DNA from: Hippasteria phrygiana
Lineage: Eukaryota; Echinodermata; Asteroidea; Valvatida; Goniasteridae
DNA length: 64,000 nt
Assembly: GCA_037893225.1 (NCBI GenBank)
Contig: JAZGUH010000733.1
Location: 310,001 to 374,000 of the forward strand
Reading direction: 5' to 3'
The notes beneath the pieces are model-generated. The model made no database searches. It worked only from the letters and a program-made list of their open reading frames with translations, and had not been told where the DNA came from. The position numbers and the translations under genes were made by a program. Shown piece after piece: positions 40,652 to 52,600 of the stretch (the first letter of the stretch is position 1; each line of letters starts with the position of its first letter).

Positions 40652-43600
40652 ATGCCGTTTACTTTTGAGAGAAGTAAGTATGATAGAGTATCAGTTTGGC
40701 TGTTTAGATTTCATTTTTGGATGTGCAGTTTAGGTAAAAATTAATAAATTGATCAGTAAGCAAATCCCGGAAGTGATGTCTTTTTCTGTTGTCGGGCTGT
40801 GTTAGTGTAGTCATTGTTAGTTTACCTCAATGGTACATCGTACAAATATTGGAAAGATTTATTCCCACCAAAATCAGTCAGGAACAGCAAAATCTTGGAA
40901 AATATTCAGAATTGGGAAAGATTTTGCTTTAATACCCCCACCAAAATCGGTCAAGAACAGCAAAATCTTGGAAAATAACCAACCCTCCTTAGTCCTTGAT
41001 TTACAACTGAGTGAAGTGCTGTCTAAACGGGATCAGGTCAACTCGGACCCACGACCAACTCGGACCCACGACCAACTCGGACCCACGACCAACTCGGACC
41101 CACGACCAACTCGGACCCACGACCAACTCGGACCCACGACCAACTCGGACCCACGACCAACTCGGACCCACGACCAACTCGGACCCACGACCAACTCGGA
41201 CCCACGACCAACTCGGACCCACGACCAACTCGGACCCACGACCAACTCGGACCCACGACCAACTCGGACCCACGACCAACTCGGACCCACGACCAACTCG
41301 GACCCACGACCAACTCGGACCCACGACCAACTCGGACCCACGACCAACTCGGACCCACGACCAACTCGGACCCACGACCAACTCGGACCCAGGCTGTTTT
41401 TAAGTCTTTTTTTTCCTGCGAGGAGATCCCTTCTAGTTAACTTTGTTACTGGTACATATTTTATGGATAGGCCTACTTATAAACATAGGTTTAAGAACAT
41501 CGTAAAAACAAACGGGAGATAATATTTGTACGTCTTTTAAATATCAGGCTTGAGGATTCGTAAATACTGTGTGTAAAAAGGTGTATTTAAGTCCTTTTTC
41601 TCTGCAAGTCAACTGAAGATCTTTGTTATATACTTTGGTTAGTTGATCCATCGCAAGTCCATTGCCGGGGGTTTAAGTCTTAACAATTCAGCCTGTGTGA
41701 CTACGTTTATATCAAGGGTTCTTTTGTTAGAATCGTCAACCTCCTTTATCCTCCCCACCCCTGTTTTCCACCCCAGTTCGGCCATAAGTTGCCCGTCCCA
41801 GCACGGCCACTCATCAAATTTGAAAATCCTAAGTTTATTGCAGTAAAATTCCCCAAAATTCCCAAGATGTCATAATTTAGTACGGATGATGGTAAAATCA
41901 ATCCGTTCGATCAGAAAAAGCTATAAAAATATACATTGCCATCTGCGTGCTTAGTGTATCAAAACATTGAATGTCAACATTTGCACGATGGGTCCGAGTT
42001 GGTCATCGTTGGGTCCGAGTTGGTCATCGTTGAGTCCGAGTTGGCATGGGTCCGAGTCGGTGTGGGTCCGAGTCGGTGTGGGTCCGAGTCGGTGTGGGTC
42101 CGAGTCGGTCGTGGGTCCGAGTTGGTTGTGGGTCCGAGTTGGTTGTGGGTCCGACTTTGCCGTGGGTCCGAGTTGGCATGGGTCCGACTTGGCATGGGTC
42201 CGAGTTGGTTTGGGTCCGAGTTGGTTTGGGTCCGAGTTGGTTTGGGTCCGAGTTGACTTGAAACCGAACACTTTGAGTGACTATACATGGTGCCAAGAAC
42301 TTCTAACAGAAAACACAAACTTTCATCCTCTTCAATGCACGAAAAGTCCCAACAAAATTTTCAAAATTAAAGGTTCTGCCAAGTGTTTATACAATTATAC
42401 ACAACAAATGGATGGTTATTTTCCGAGATTTGCTGTTCCTTACTGATTTTGGTGGGGGTATTAAAGTAAAATCTTTCTGAGAAGTTGGTTATTTTCCAAG
42501 ATTTTGCTGATGTTCCTGAATAATCTAACCCTGCCAGATGCAGCACAGTGCATCTGTGCTGACAGCTCCACTTTGCTGGACTCTCCACACAAGTCAATGT
42601 GACAAAGTATGCAATCTGATGCGTCTGGCAGGGTTCTAGCAAACATGCCCTGTTAAAGTAAAATATTTTTTGATGCTGTTTAGCACATTCCAGTCATAAC
42701 AAATCGTACATTTTGAAATTGGGTAACCCGTGCCGTGTCGTTTTGATTCATGCAGAGAGTATTTTCGCTAGTCTACCTAGAACTGAGCGTGCACGTTCAT
42801 TTGTCCTTGGTGGTGACCCAAAAGGGAAGACCTTCCTGTATACGCATGACATCAATGTCTACATTAGAGATCTTGAGGTAGGTTTATCCCAATGGATTCT
42901 GTGCTACTGTTTACAGGCTTTCAAGTATTCTTGTTTATTACTCTCCTAGTTTGTCCTACAACTCCGAAAAATGAAATCTCATTGAATATTTGTCAGAAGT
43001 GTTACACACTGTCATATGAAAATCACACAAGAAAGCGTTTGTTCTCCCAAACAAACGTGGACGTATAACAAAGGGAACAAATCATCCGCGATTCCCAGAA
43101 TACATCTGCGATTGAGATCGTGTACAAAACCTATGGGAGTCTTCCGAAAAAGTTTAAGTACAAACAAAAGAGGGAACAATAGGACGTCCGCGTTTGGAGG
43201 TCGATACACGTTGGCATGGGTTTGGGTGAAGGAGTACTGCAGCTTTACTTCCAAGAGTTTACATTTAGTTGAGGATGGAATACATGTGTTGTGAGTACAG
43301 AACATGCCAAATGAGGCTTGTAATGCTTGTAACGAAAACTACTGACGATGAAGAATGTGTGCCTGCAAAATAGTTGCTGCCGGGTTCACAGAACTTACAT
43401 GTACTTGACCGGCCAACTCAGTTTTGGTTGGTAGTTTCCCTGGGCCAAGTTGCTAGGTTTTTAAAATTCGGAAAGGGCAAAAATATCTTTTAATTTACAC
43501 CATCCTCGACACAGGTTCCATCTTCACAAAAAATTGCAGCGTCACATTGAAAATTCATACCCATATTGGGTTTTATTGGACTGACCGATCGATTGATTGA

Positions 43601-46600
43601 TTGATTGCCAATTTTGTTTCCCCTATGCCAGAATCCTGCCATCTGTGATGTGTACCACGATCATAGTGTTCAGACCTCAGTGGCCAAGTATGCTCCTAGT
43701 GGTTTCTACATAGCATCTGGAGGTACGTGTAGATACTTGTTTTGTTAACCAGTTCACGCCGGGATTATTTTGAATTTGACCGGACCCAGGCACGGGATTT
43801 TTTTTCATAAGCCTGGGTGCCAGACGGGTTCAGAATGTAATCTGCGGGTAGCACACCCTGATATTTCCGGCCTCGCTCGCTGCGAGTGGGTCGCTGACAG
43901 ATATTTCCGGCCTCGCTCGAGTGCGTGTTTATCAGTCATCCGTTCCAAATACCGCAAAACCTTTGCGTGTATACACGTCATCCGACGCGAACTGGTTAAC
44001 ATCTAGCCGTAGCCGCAGTTGCAAAAGGACCACTTGGCTGGGTGACGTCTGTAGGCGCATTCCTACACATACTCAATCCATTCATGTTTCAACTATATTG
44101 TTCTTGGATGGGAGTGTAATGTTCTTGAAGGGGGCCGAGTGCGATGAATAGTACCACTATATGGGATGCCTATTATTTTCAGGGAAATTATGGGTTAAAA
44201 CAACAAAGACAAACGGAGACAACATGCTTGCCGGGCGGCTAGAACTGCTCGACAAATATGGTAATAATCTGCAGAACCTATTGGAAGAATAAATCACTGA
44301 TAGGACGATGAAAGTCGAGACCCGAGAGTCGGGGGGGGGGGGGGGGGGTGGAATAAAGATCAGAAAAGGTGTAGCCAAAATATGGACTTCACAAAACAGC
44401 GATTTCTCCGAATGTACTAGTTTCAACTGCAAAAACTCGTAGCTCAGTACAGTATTCCGGAGGTGGCAGGTTCAAATCCCAATCCTGCCAGTTTTCTTTG
44501 TTCACTTGAAAATTGAAATCTGACGCAAACGGAAATTACTGCACAGAAGTCCATACGGTTGTTTGAAGGACATGGCTTTGCACCAGTGACCAGTAGGCCA
44601 ATAAACTCCCATTGGCTATTTATGGTGGACTAATCTTTACAGCAAGAAAACTCTTCCTTTTTTGTCCTAGATGCATCTGGTAAGCTAAAAATCTGGGATA
44701 CCACCCAGAAAGAGCATTTAACGAAGTACGAGTACCAGCCACTTTCGGGTAAAATCAATGACATTGCCTGGTCCCCTGACAGCAAAAGAATTGCCGTCTG
44801 CGGCAACGGCCGAGAAAAGTAAGTGATAACTTGGTTAACGTGTTACCCAGGTCAGATCTGACTGTTACCTTTTTTGTGGCAGCAAACATGATGTAAATAA
44901 ACAAAACTGTTATTAGTCTTGCTTCCCAGATGACAGACACGTTTCCTTTTGTTTATATGGGGCCCCTGACTTTGCCTGAGGTATGTGACCTGTCGTCTTA
45001 GGCTATGTTCAGAAATCGTTTTAGTTAAAACGGTAAAAGTTAAAACGGAAGCTCACCACAGGTGGCCGGTCGTCAAATTAAAACGTACCGAGCGTTCAGA
45101 CACCGTTTTAAATATAGCGAGTTTTACTCAGTGGTTTATCTCCGTTTTGGGATCACGTAGAACTTCCGACCATTTACATAAAGCGTGCGCTATAGTTCGT
45201 GTGTAAATCATAAAATTGTGTGTATGGGATGCATCATGCATAAGGCCAAAAAATGTTGTGTTTAGGGTCGGTCGGTTGGGATTTTTTCCTGTATTCACGC
45301 TCACCCGGGCGTGTTTAGGCCTAATGCGCCTATCAATTGCTTCCCCCGGGCTGCCCCACCCAAGATGTGGTGATTGTCACTTTTGAAGTGGCCAAATCCC
45401 CACCCCTGGGGCAAAATTTGAGTGACATACATGGGTGGGGCACCCTCACCTCATGGTTTTAACAATGTCAAAATGAGTGACCAAAATCCCCACCCTGGGG
45501 CTTGAAAAACGTGACCAAACCCCCACATAAGACCTGGGGCAACGAGATGTTCAGACATCGTTGTAAAAGATAACTGTTCTGGTTCTAGCTAAACCCTCCT
45601 TCCGAGGTGTTTTAAATAACCGTTGTAGTGGCCAGATAAAACTGCTTCTGTCAACTTTAAAACTGATTGTCAACTTTAAAACCGTTCAAGTTTAAGTTTT
45701 AGCTAAAACCGTGTATGAACGGTTTTAAAGTTGACAGAATCGGTTTTATCTTGCCGCTAAAACGGTGATTTAAAACACCTCAGAGGGAGGGTTTAGCTAA
45801 AACCACAGCAGTTTTATCTTTTAAAACGATGTCTGAACGGTTTTAGCTAAAACGCTTCCTGTTTTAGCCAGCACAGTTGACCCGGTGTTACGTAACCCCT
45901 TTTGTGGCGCGCCTTTTGTTGTGTAAAGAATCGTGGTTGCACGTCAGTGCACGGTCCTATACACAGCACGCACGCGCTAGCATGGTCTATCAGTCGCCAT
46001 CTTTGCTAAATACAGTGTGAAGCCTTCACGTCCATCTTTCTGCTCTTGCCCTTACATTTAGTTCATTGTTCCGAAATTTTTTGAAACAGCTGTTGAACTT
46101 TTTTTCTAAACTGTTTACCATTGCATCATGGCCACTGCTTTGACTTCATAATTATTCGAACAAGAAACTCTCGTGACAGTGCCATGTTGACAGTAATGCA
46201 TGTAATGGTGGTGCGCGCAATCCTAGCGATGAATGCAATGGATATCAATGGTTACGAAGCACGTACGCCAGCAACCAGTTGAAAGCTGTGCACGCACAAT
46301 ATACATGATGCATCCCATACACACAATTTTTTGATGTACACATGAACTAGCGCGCGCTTTGTGTAAATGAGTGGAAGTTTCTGTGTGACCCCAGAATGGA
46401 GATAAACCACTTTGAGTTGAACTCGCTATACTTAAAAATCCTCTTATGCCCTCAATCCTGCAAAATCATCCGATGCTTCAACTTCCAAAGACCCTCAATT
46501 CCCCAAATTCCTCCATTTGGCCAAGAGGATTTTGGAGGATTTGGGAATGTTTATAGGGATAAGGTTATACCACATCTGTTGCCACATCTGGGCTGGTGCT

Positions 46601-49600
46601 TCTGCGTGTCACTTATCTTTATCCAAAAGCACATTGTAAATTTGGTTGGAAAAGATGGAGTTGGCCTCGTCCTTACAATCACTTTCACACTGCAGATCTT
46701 TTGTTCTACAGATATTTTCATGGTAAATGTTCCACCGGTCTGTCAAACTTGGTTCTTCCTGTTAGGGTGTTTGAGCATGACGTCAAAGTTTTACCACGTG
46801 TTCTCACCAAAACACTCTAGGTATAGAATGAGAAACCTCTGCCAATAGCTTTTCTCATTCTGTGTCTCTGTGGATTCATCTGCCTTGAGCATGTTTTTCT
46901 CCATCCAAGTTATTTTGTTTCTGCTTCAAGAGGAATCTCAATGGTTACCTTTTTGCTTTTTAATTCGTCAAACAATCCACAAGGGAAACTGACTAGGTAA
47001 ATTTGAATAAATTTTCAGTGCGAACAAAGAAAACTGGCAGGTTCGGGATTTGAACCTGCGACCTCCGGAATACCGTACCGGTACGTTATTCCGGAGGTCA
47101 CCGGTTCGAACCCCGCTCCTGCCAGTTTTTTTCTTTGTTCACATTGAAAACTTTTTTTTTTTTTTTTCCTTTTGTAGTTTCATACCTGGGTCATTCTATA
47201 AATTTGGGGTCCAAAAGTACGACCTTTTTTGTTACACCTGACTTGTGTAATTTCCCAACAAGTATCATTCAATTTGAGTTCACACTATTTTGTACTTGTT
47301 TGGCAGGTACTTTGCTTTACACAATCACTCTTGGAGATAGAACGCATTAAAGAATGTGTCCTCAATTGCAAAATCTTACACATGTCAGATGTAACAGGGA
47401 CACCAAAATTGGACCCCAAAATTATGGAATGACCCACCTCAAGTAGCTCTTTGACTTGTTCAGGGAAAACTTGTATTAAAACAAAAATATTTTTAAAATG
47501 TCATTGGTCCTGCTCACACTAGTTTCTACCTGTCACCCAGGTATGCTGCAGTAATCCTATGGGATACAGGGACCAGAGTCGGGGAACTTACTGCAAATAG
47601 TAAAAATTGTAACGCCATAGACTACAAGCCGACGCGTCCCTTCCGTATAGTGGTTGCATCCGAGGATATGACTACAGCATTCTACGAAGGGCCACCCTTC
47701 AAAACTTCGAAAGTGTACCGAGTGAGTGGTTGCCAAAGCATAAAACTTGTACCTCGCTTCTGCGGGAATGTGCAATGTAAAACTTGTGGGCACTTTACTA
47801 CCATGAAAGCTGCTAATAATGTGAAAAATAGTTTTTATGAAAAATTGTCCGAAACGGCTTTTACCAATAATTCATTAGTAAAAGGAAAAATACATTATAA
47901 TGAATTTGTTTGTCGGAGCAAGGACATAGTAGGTTTAGATATCTCTAAGATTCTGATACATACTAGAATCAAAAATTCACACAAGAAGAAACTGCACAAT
48001 GTATATCGGGAAAAAACAACTATTGAATAATTTTTGTTTTAACCCTCTGAAGCCGGATGATGCCTATATACGCACAAGCCTCTTGTGTCTGTTTGTTTCC
48101 CTTGTCTGCACAGGCCACCCCGGCGCCTCACTATAAATAACCGTACTCAAGGGGTTAAATGAATTAGAATAATTTGAATTTTTTCATATTTAAAACAATC
48201 CATACATGTGATGGGGGAATGGAATAGCAAGAAAGAATAAGCAAACAAAAAAAGATTTGGCAAGATTGATTTAATTGAATCAACAAACCAGTCAATCAAT
48301 TTACGCAGCAACTCTTGGTTTTTTTTTTCTCTCTTTCTCAACATACAGGAACACCATTCAAGTTTTGTAAACGCGACTCGATTCTCACCAGACGGTAATT
48401 TCTTTGCTACAGGTGGCACTGATGCCAAGGTGAGAAATTCAGTTTATTTTAGAAGACATCTTTTAGTAAGCAGGAGGTCATGGGTTCGAGTCCCGCCTGA
48501 GTAAGGCTGCAATTATTTTTCTTTACACAGGCTCATGGAAAGCACTGAGTATACAGTGCTTCCTATACTACATTGGGAAATGGGAAAAATCTCTTTTCTA
48601 ATTTACATCATCTCCGATGCAAATTCCATTTTCTCAGTTTTTAATTTGAAAGGTGAACAAACTTTTAGAAAACTGGCATGAAGCAGGATTTGAACCAGCA
48701 ACGTCCGGAATACCGTACCGGCGCTCGACCAACTGGGCTGTCTTGTCCTATGTTGGCAGTCTCCCAAATTGTCAGTGTCTTTGTTCAGTTTTTATTATAA
48801 TTTATTCCCCAAGTTTTTCTACAGCCTATTTTTAGCGTCGACATTCCTCGCAACAATCCCACGTCGCCTTGAACCAAGTACAGGTTGATTGTTCATTTGG
48901 AGCAATTTTTACCACCATGTAAAACATTATACAAAACTGGTATCCTCATAGGAGGAGTTATAACTTTTCAAAAGATGCTTGCAATCGAGCTGATTCAACA
49001 GCTCAATAGGTAGATTGCGGGTTGCGGGTTCGAATCCATGCATATTTTGTTTTGTCTTTTTATTTTCCTATTTGTTTGTTGATTTTTTGGAAGGATTTGT
49101 AGTAGATTTTAAACATTTTCTTTATCCTGTTTGTACGGAGCCCCTGAAGGGACTTCAAATTTTTTTTTTTTTATCTCGTGCACACAACATATATCTCGTA
49201 CGCACAACTTATTTTATCTCATGCGCACGACATATATCTCCTGCGCACGACTTAATTGCACGAGTTATTAACCACTCGTGGTCGTAGCAGCACAGCTCGC
49301 GTGGCAGGCAGGCTTGTTCCACAGTTGACACAGTAACACTCTTCAATGTTTTTATTGCAAATAATGACAGTTTTTCTCTTCTTAATAAAAGCGATTCATG
49401 ATGGTGTGGCTACATTTTATGAGTAGGCCTACATGTAGTTATTTTTGTATAGGGCCTTGGCCTTGAGGGTTAAAGCCTTGGCCTAATTGAGGGCCGAAGC
49501 CTTGGCCTTTGCCTTTGCCTTATAAGTCGAAGCCTTTGCTCCAACACTGTCGTCCAGCCCTTTTCACGTCACGTGCAGCTATAACTCCTTCTTGCACTTA

Positions 49601-52600
49601 TGTCGTGGGCACGAGATATGTCTAGCGCACGACATAAGATTAAGTCGTGCGCAAGATATTAATAACAAAATTGGAAGCCCCTTCCCTTTAGGGGCTCCGT
49701 ATGTTTGTTGTCTTCAAGGCTTTTTTTTTTCCCAGAGGAAAGATAACCAAGAACCAGTCTTTTGCTTCGATACTGATGACACTAACGTATAGTCACAGGT
49801 TGTTTTGTAAGCAAAACACTTCTACAAACTGGTTGCTATCTGGAATGACCTGAAATGTAAAATTCTTAAAAGATTGGAGTGCCTGACAGCCATTCAGATT
49901 TTACATAATTTTCTTAGCCTTGTCAACACACTGTCGTTTTTGTTGCCTCCAAATTGCTTGTAAAAATTACCCTTAAATCTCCCAGATTTTTGTCTGTTCC
50001 AGATGGAATATAATTTGGTTTGTATTGATTTTTATGTTGTAAACCCTAACTCCCCAGGGTGTGTGGAAAAAAATTGGAGGATTCAGGACTGTTTAATAGG
50101 GTTAATAGTTAATGAATTTGTACCGTGTTATTTTTTTATTTCAGGTGTTAGTATACACTGGAAAGGACGGTGAGTTTTCTTTTGAGCTGAAGGATGGTGA
50201 TAAGGCTCACAAGGGAGGTGTATACGGGGTGAGAACTTTTTAAAAATTAAAACTACCCTTAAAACTATACCCTTATACAGCCATTTGTGCAAACATTTTA
50301 ATGCACTTCTCAAAAGATTTCAATTTTTGTATATGTATATTATTGTGGACCTTTAATAATGTGCATAAGATGACCCTAAAAGCAGAGTTGTAATCGCCAG
50401 TCAAATCGCCAGTCAGTTCACCAGATACAGGTGATGAACAATGACAAAGGAATGCTTTTGTCATAGGTTGTTCGGATAGCATTTGGCTTGCCTTGAGACC
50501 AGCCATGGCCCGTGACTTGACCCGTGACTTGACCCGTGACTTGACCCGTGACTTGACCCGTGACTTGACCCGTGACTTGACCCGTGACTTGACCCGTGAC
50601 TTGACCCGTGACTTGACCCGTGACTTGACCCGTGACTTGACCCGTGACTTGACCCGTGACTTGACTTGATTACAACTCTACCTGGAGGTTGGTGCTAATT
50701 ATGCAGTGGAAATACAATTCAATACAATTTTTGATTAATTTTGAATGGGAAATTGAAGAAGTTAAGAAGGCGGACTACATGTACATGTAAATTGAAAACA
50801 TTAAGCAAAAGTGTTGACAAAATGCAGTTGTGACTCTACTATTGGCAGGTACCCAATTTTTTTTTCTTCAACATTACAAACGACATTGGGCTCAACACAA
50901 ACAATAACTGTTAACACTTATAGATATCATAGCAATTGAAATTCCTAACATAAACTGTACACCCATGTTTCTTGTTTCTTTCAAGGTGTGCTTTAGTCCA
51001 GATAGTACCCAGATACTGTCTGCGTCCGGTGACAAAACAGTCAAACTTTGGGACGTTGCCACTCAACAGATCATTACGTAAGCAAATGTATTTTCTTCCA
51101 CACGTATTTGTGACGCGGTATGTCACTAACCATGTGGAATTGGGCAGAGCTTTGAACGGAGGAACAGCTGCAAAATGCCTTGGGGGGGGGGGGGGGGGGT
51201 GATTGTTGGTGATTTTGAGATTTTTGGGAATTTGTCAAGCTACAAATGTTTAAAATGTCCTGTAAAAGTTTCTAACTGAAATTTCATCGACAGAGTATTT
51301 TTTTAACACTTTTAGAGAGCCATATAATTTCACAAAATGATGCCTTGTTCGAGATTTTGCTTGGAAATGATGTTTCAGACCGTTTGATTTCAAATCTTAA
51401 TAACTTCGCTTTGGAATATCCGATTTGAAAAAAGGAAAGCTGCATTGTAAAGTGCAAGGTCTATATTTTACTAATATACCAATAATTCAAAATTGACCTC
51501 TTGGCCAATTGTGCCAGGTTTTGACATACCGCGTCACATTTGTCAACCGGAGTTTGTGCAGAGGGACTTGGAAGGGAAGGGCTAACCTTTCATTTGAAGT
51601 TGTGATGGCTATTTTCTATTCTGCATTTTCTAATCGTTCCCTCCCGGGGGCTAGATGGAAGGCAGTTTTGTCTGAGAGGTCAGAGGGAAAATCTTGTTTT
51701 CCCCCGCAACTCTCAAAAATGAAATTCCAATAAATGCTTTTCCTAACAGTGTTACACAATGTCATATGGAAATCATTATAGGGCTTGGGTGCAGGAGTAC
51801 TGCAATTTTACTTCCAAGAGCTAAGTTGAGGATGGAGCACAAGTGTTGTGAGCACAGAACATGCCAAATGATTCTTGTCGTGCTATGGACAAGGGGATCA
51901 ACAAAAACTACTCCTGAAAGCCTGCAAAAGTCTGATTTTTATCCTGATTTTGTCCTCCAAAGTCCTACTTTTGTCCTGTTTTGTTTTGTTTAAATCATGA
52001 TCTTACTAATTAAAAGTGGAATGCCGCTATAACGAACATTGCAGGATCCACAGATTTTGTTTGGTATAGCGATCATTCGGTATAGCGATTTTCAGCCGCC
52101 GGTTACTTATATAAGGACGACTTTAAACATGTGCCGGCCATTGAATTATGTAAAATGTTACATGTTCATACTTTCTAAGCTTACCGAATTCTAAAGCAAC
52201 AGTTGGCTTTTCCCTTCTATTCCTTGGGGAAATAATAGCCACCTGTCACTCTTCAACATAAAGCTGCAGCCATTTGGGAATTACAAATAGCCCATAAAAT
52301 GCCTAGTCCTTTTTAAATCTCTTTTTCAACAACAATGCTTGGTAAGTTTTGTACATAAAATTTGGGAGCCAAGGATGGTGTTCGGTATAGCCGAATGTTT
52401 GGTATAGCAGTGTTCCACTGTATTATCCTACTTTTTCACCTGGGTCTGCCTGCGATATTTTAATCACTATAAAAAAAATATCTATTAGAATTTTCTGAGG
52501 AATCATTGCCATGTCCACAGAGACAGTAGGTGAAAAATGTTACAATATTGAGCCTAACTGACATGTGCTTCGCACTCTGTTATTTGTAGGACGTTTACGA

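Larger units (their letters stand above)
40909..42480. mobile_element. Foldback element with inverted 17-bp arrays
   Basis: The outer ends, GGGAAAGATTTTGCTTTAAT then CGGTCAAGAACAGCAAAATC at the left, are mirrored by GATTTGCTGTTCCTTACTGA then GGGGGTATTAAAGTAAAATC at the right. The same termini bound the 400-bp MITE at 13074-13481. Between them are two oppositely oriented minisatellite arrays (41041-41391, 41989-42255) around a 600-bp unique middle. There is no transposase. It lies in WDR1 intron 1. Confidence 0.75.

Noticed and set aside
41041..41391. Long open frames on both strands, up to about 230 codons, with regular peptide repeats
   Set aside because: They are produced by the 17-bp tandem repeat, which stays open in every frame. 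There is no start context, splice support or non-repeat domain.
41041..42255. Regular repeats that might suggest a CRISPR array
   Set aside because: Units are directly adjacent with no unique spacers, and the DNA is animal nuclear sequence.
47722..48030. Continuation of WDR1 exon 5 as an open frame for about 100 codons beyond its donor
   Set aside because: A strong GTGAGT donor and the good match of exon 6 to WDR1 show this is intron. It could be an intron-retention tail, but nothing in the sequence supports that.
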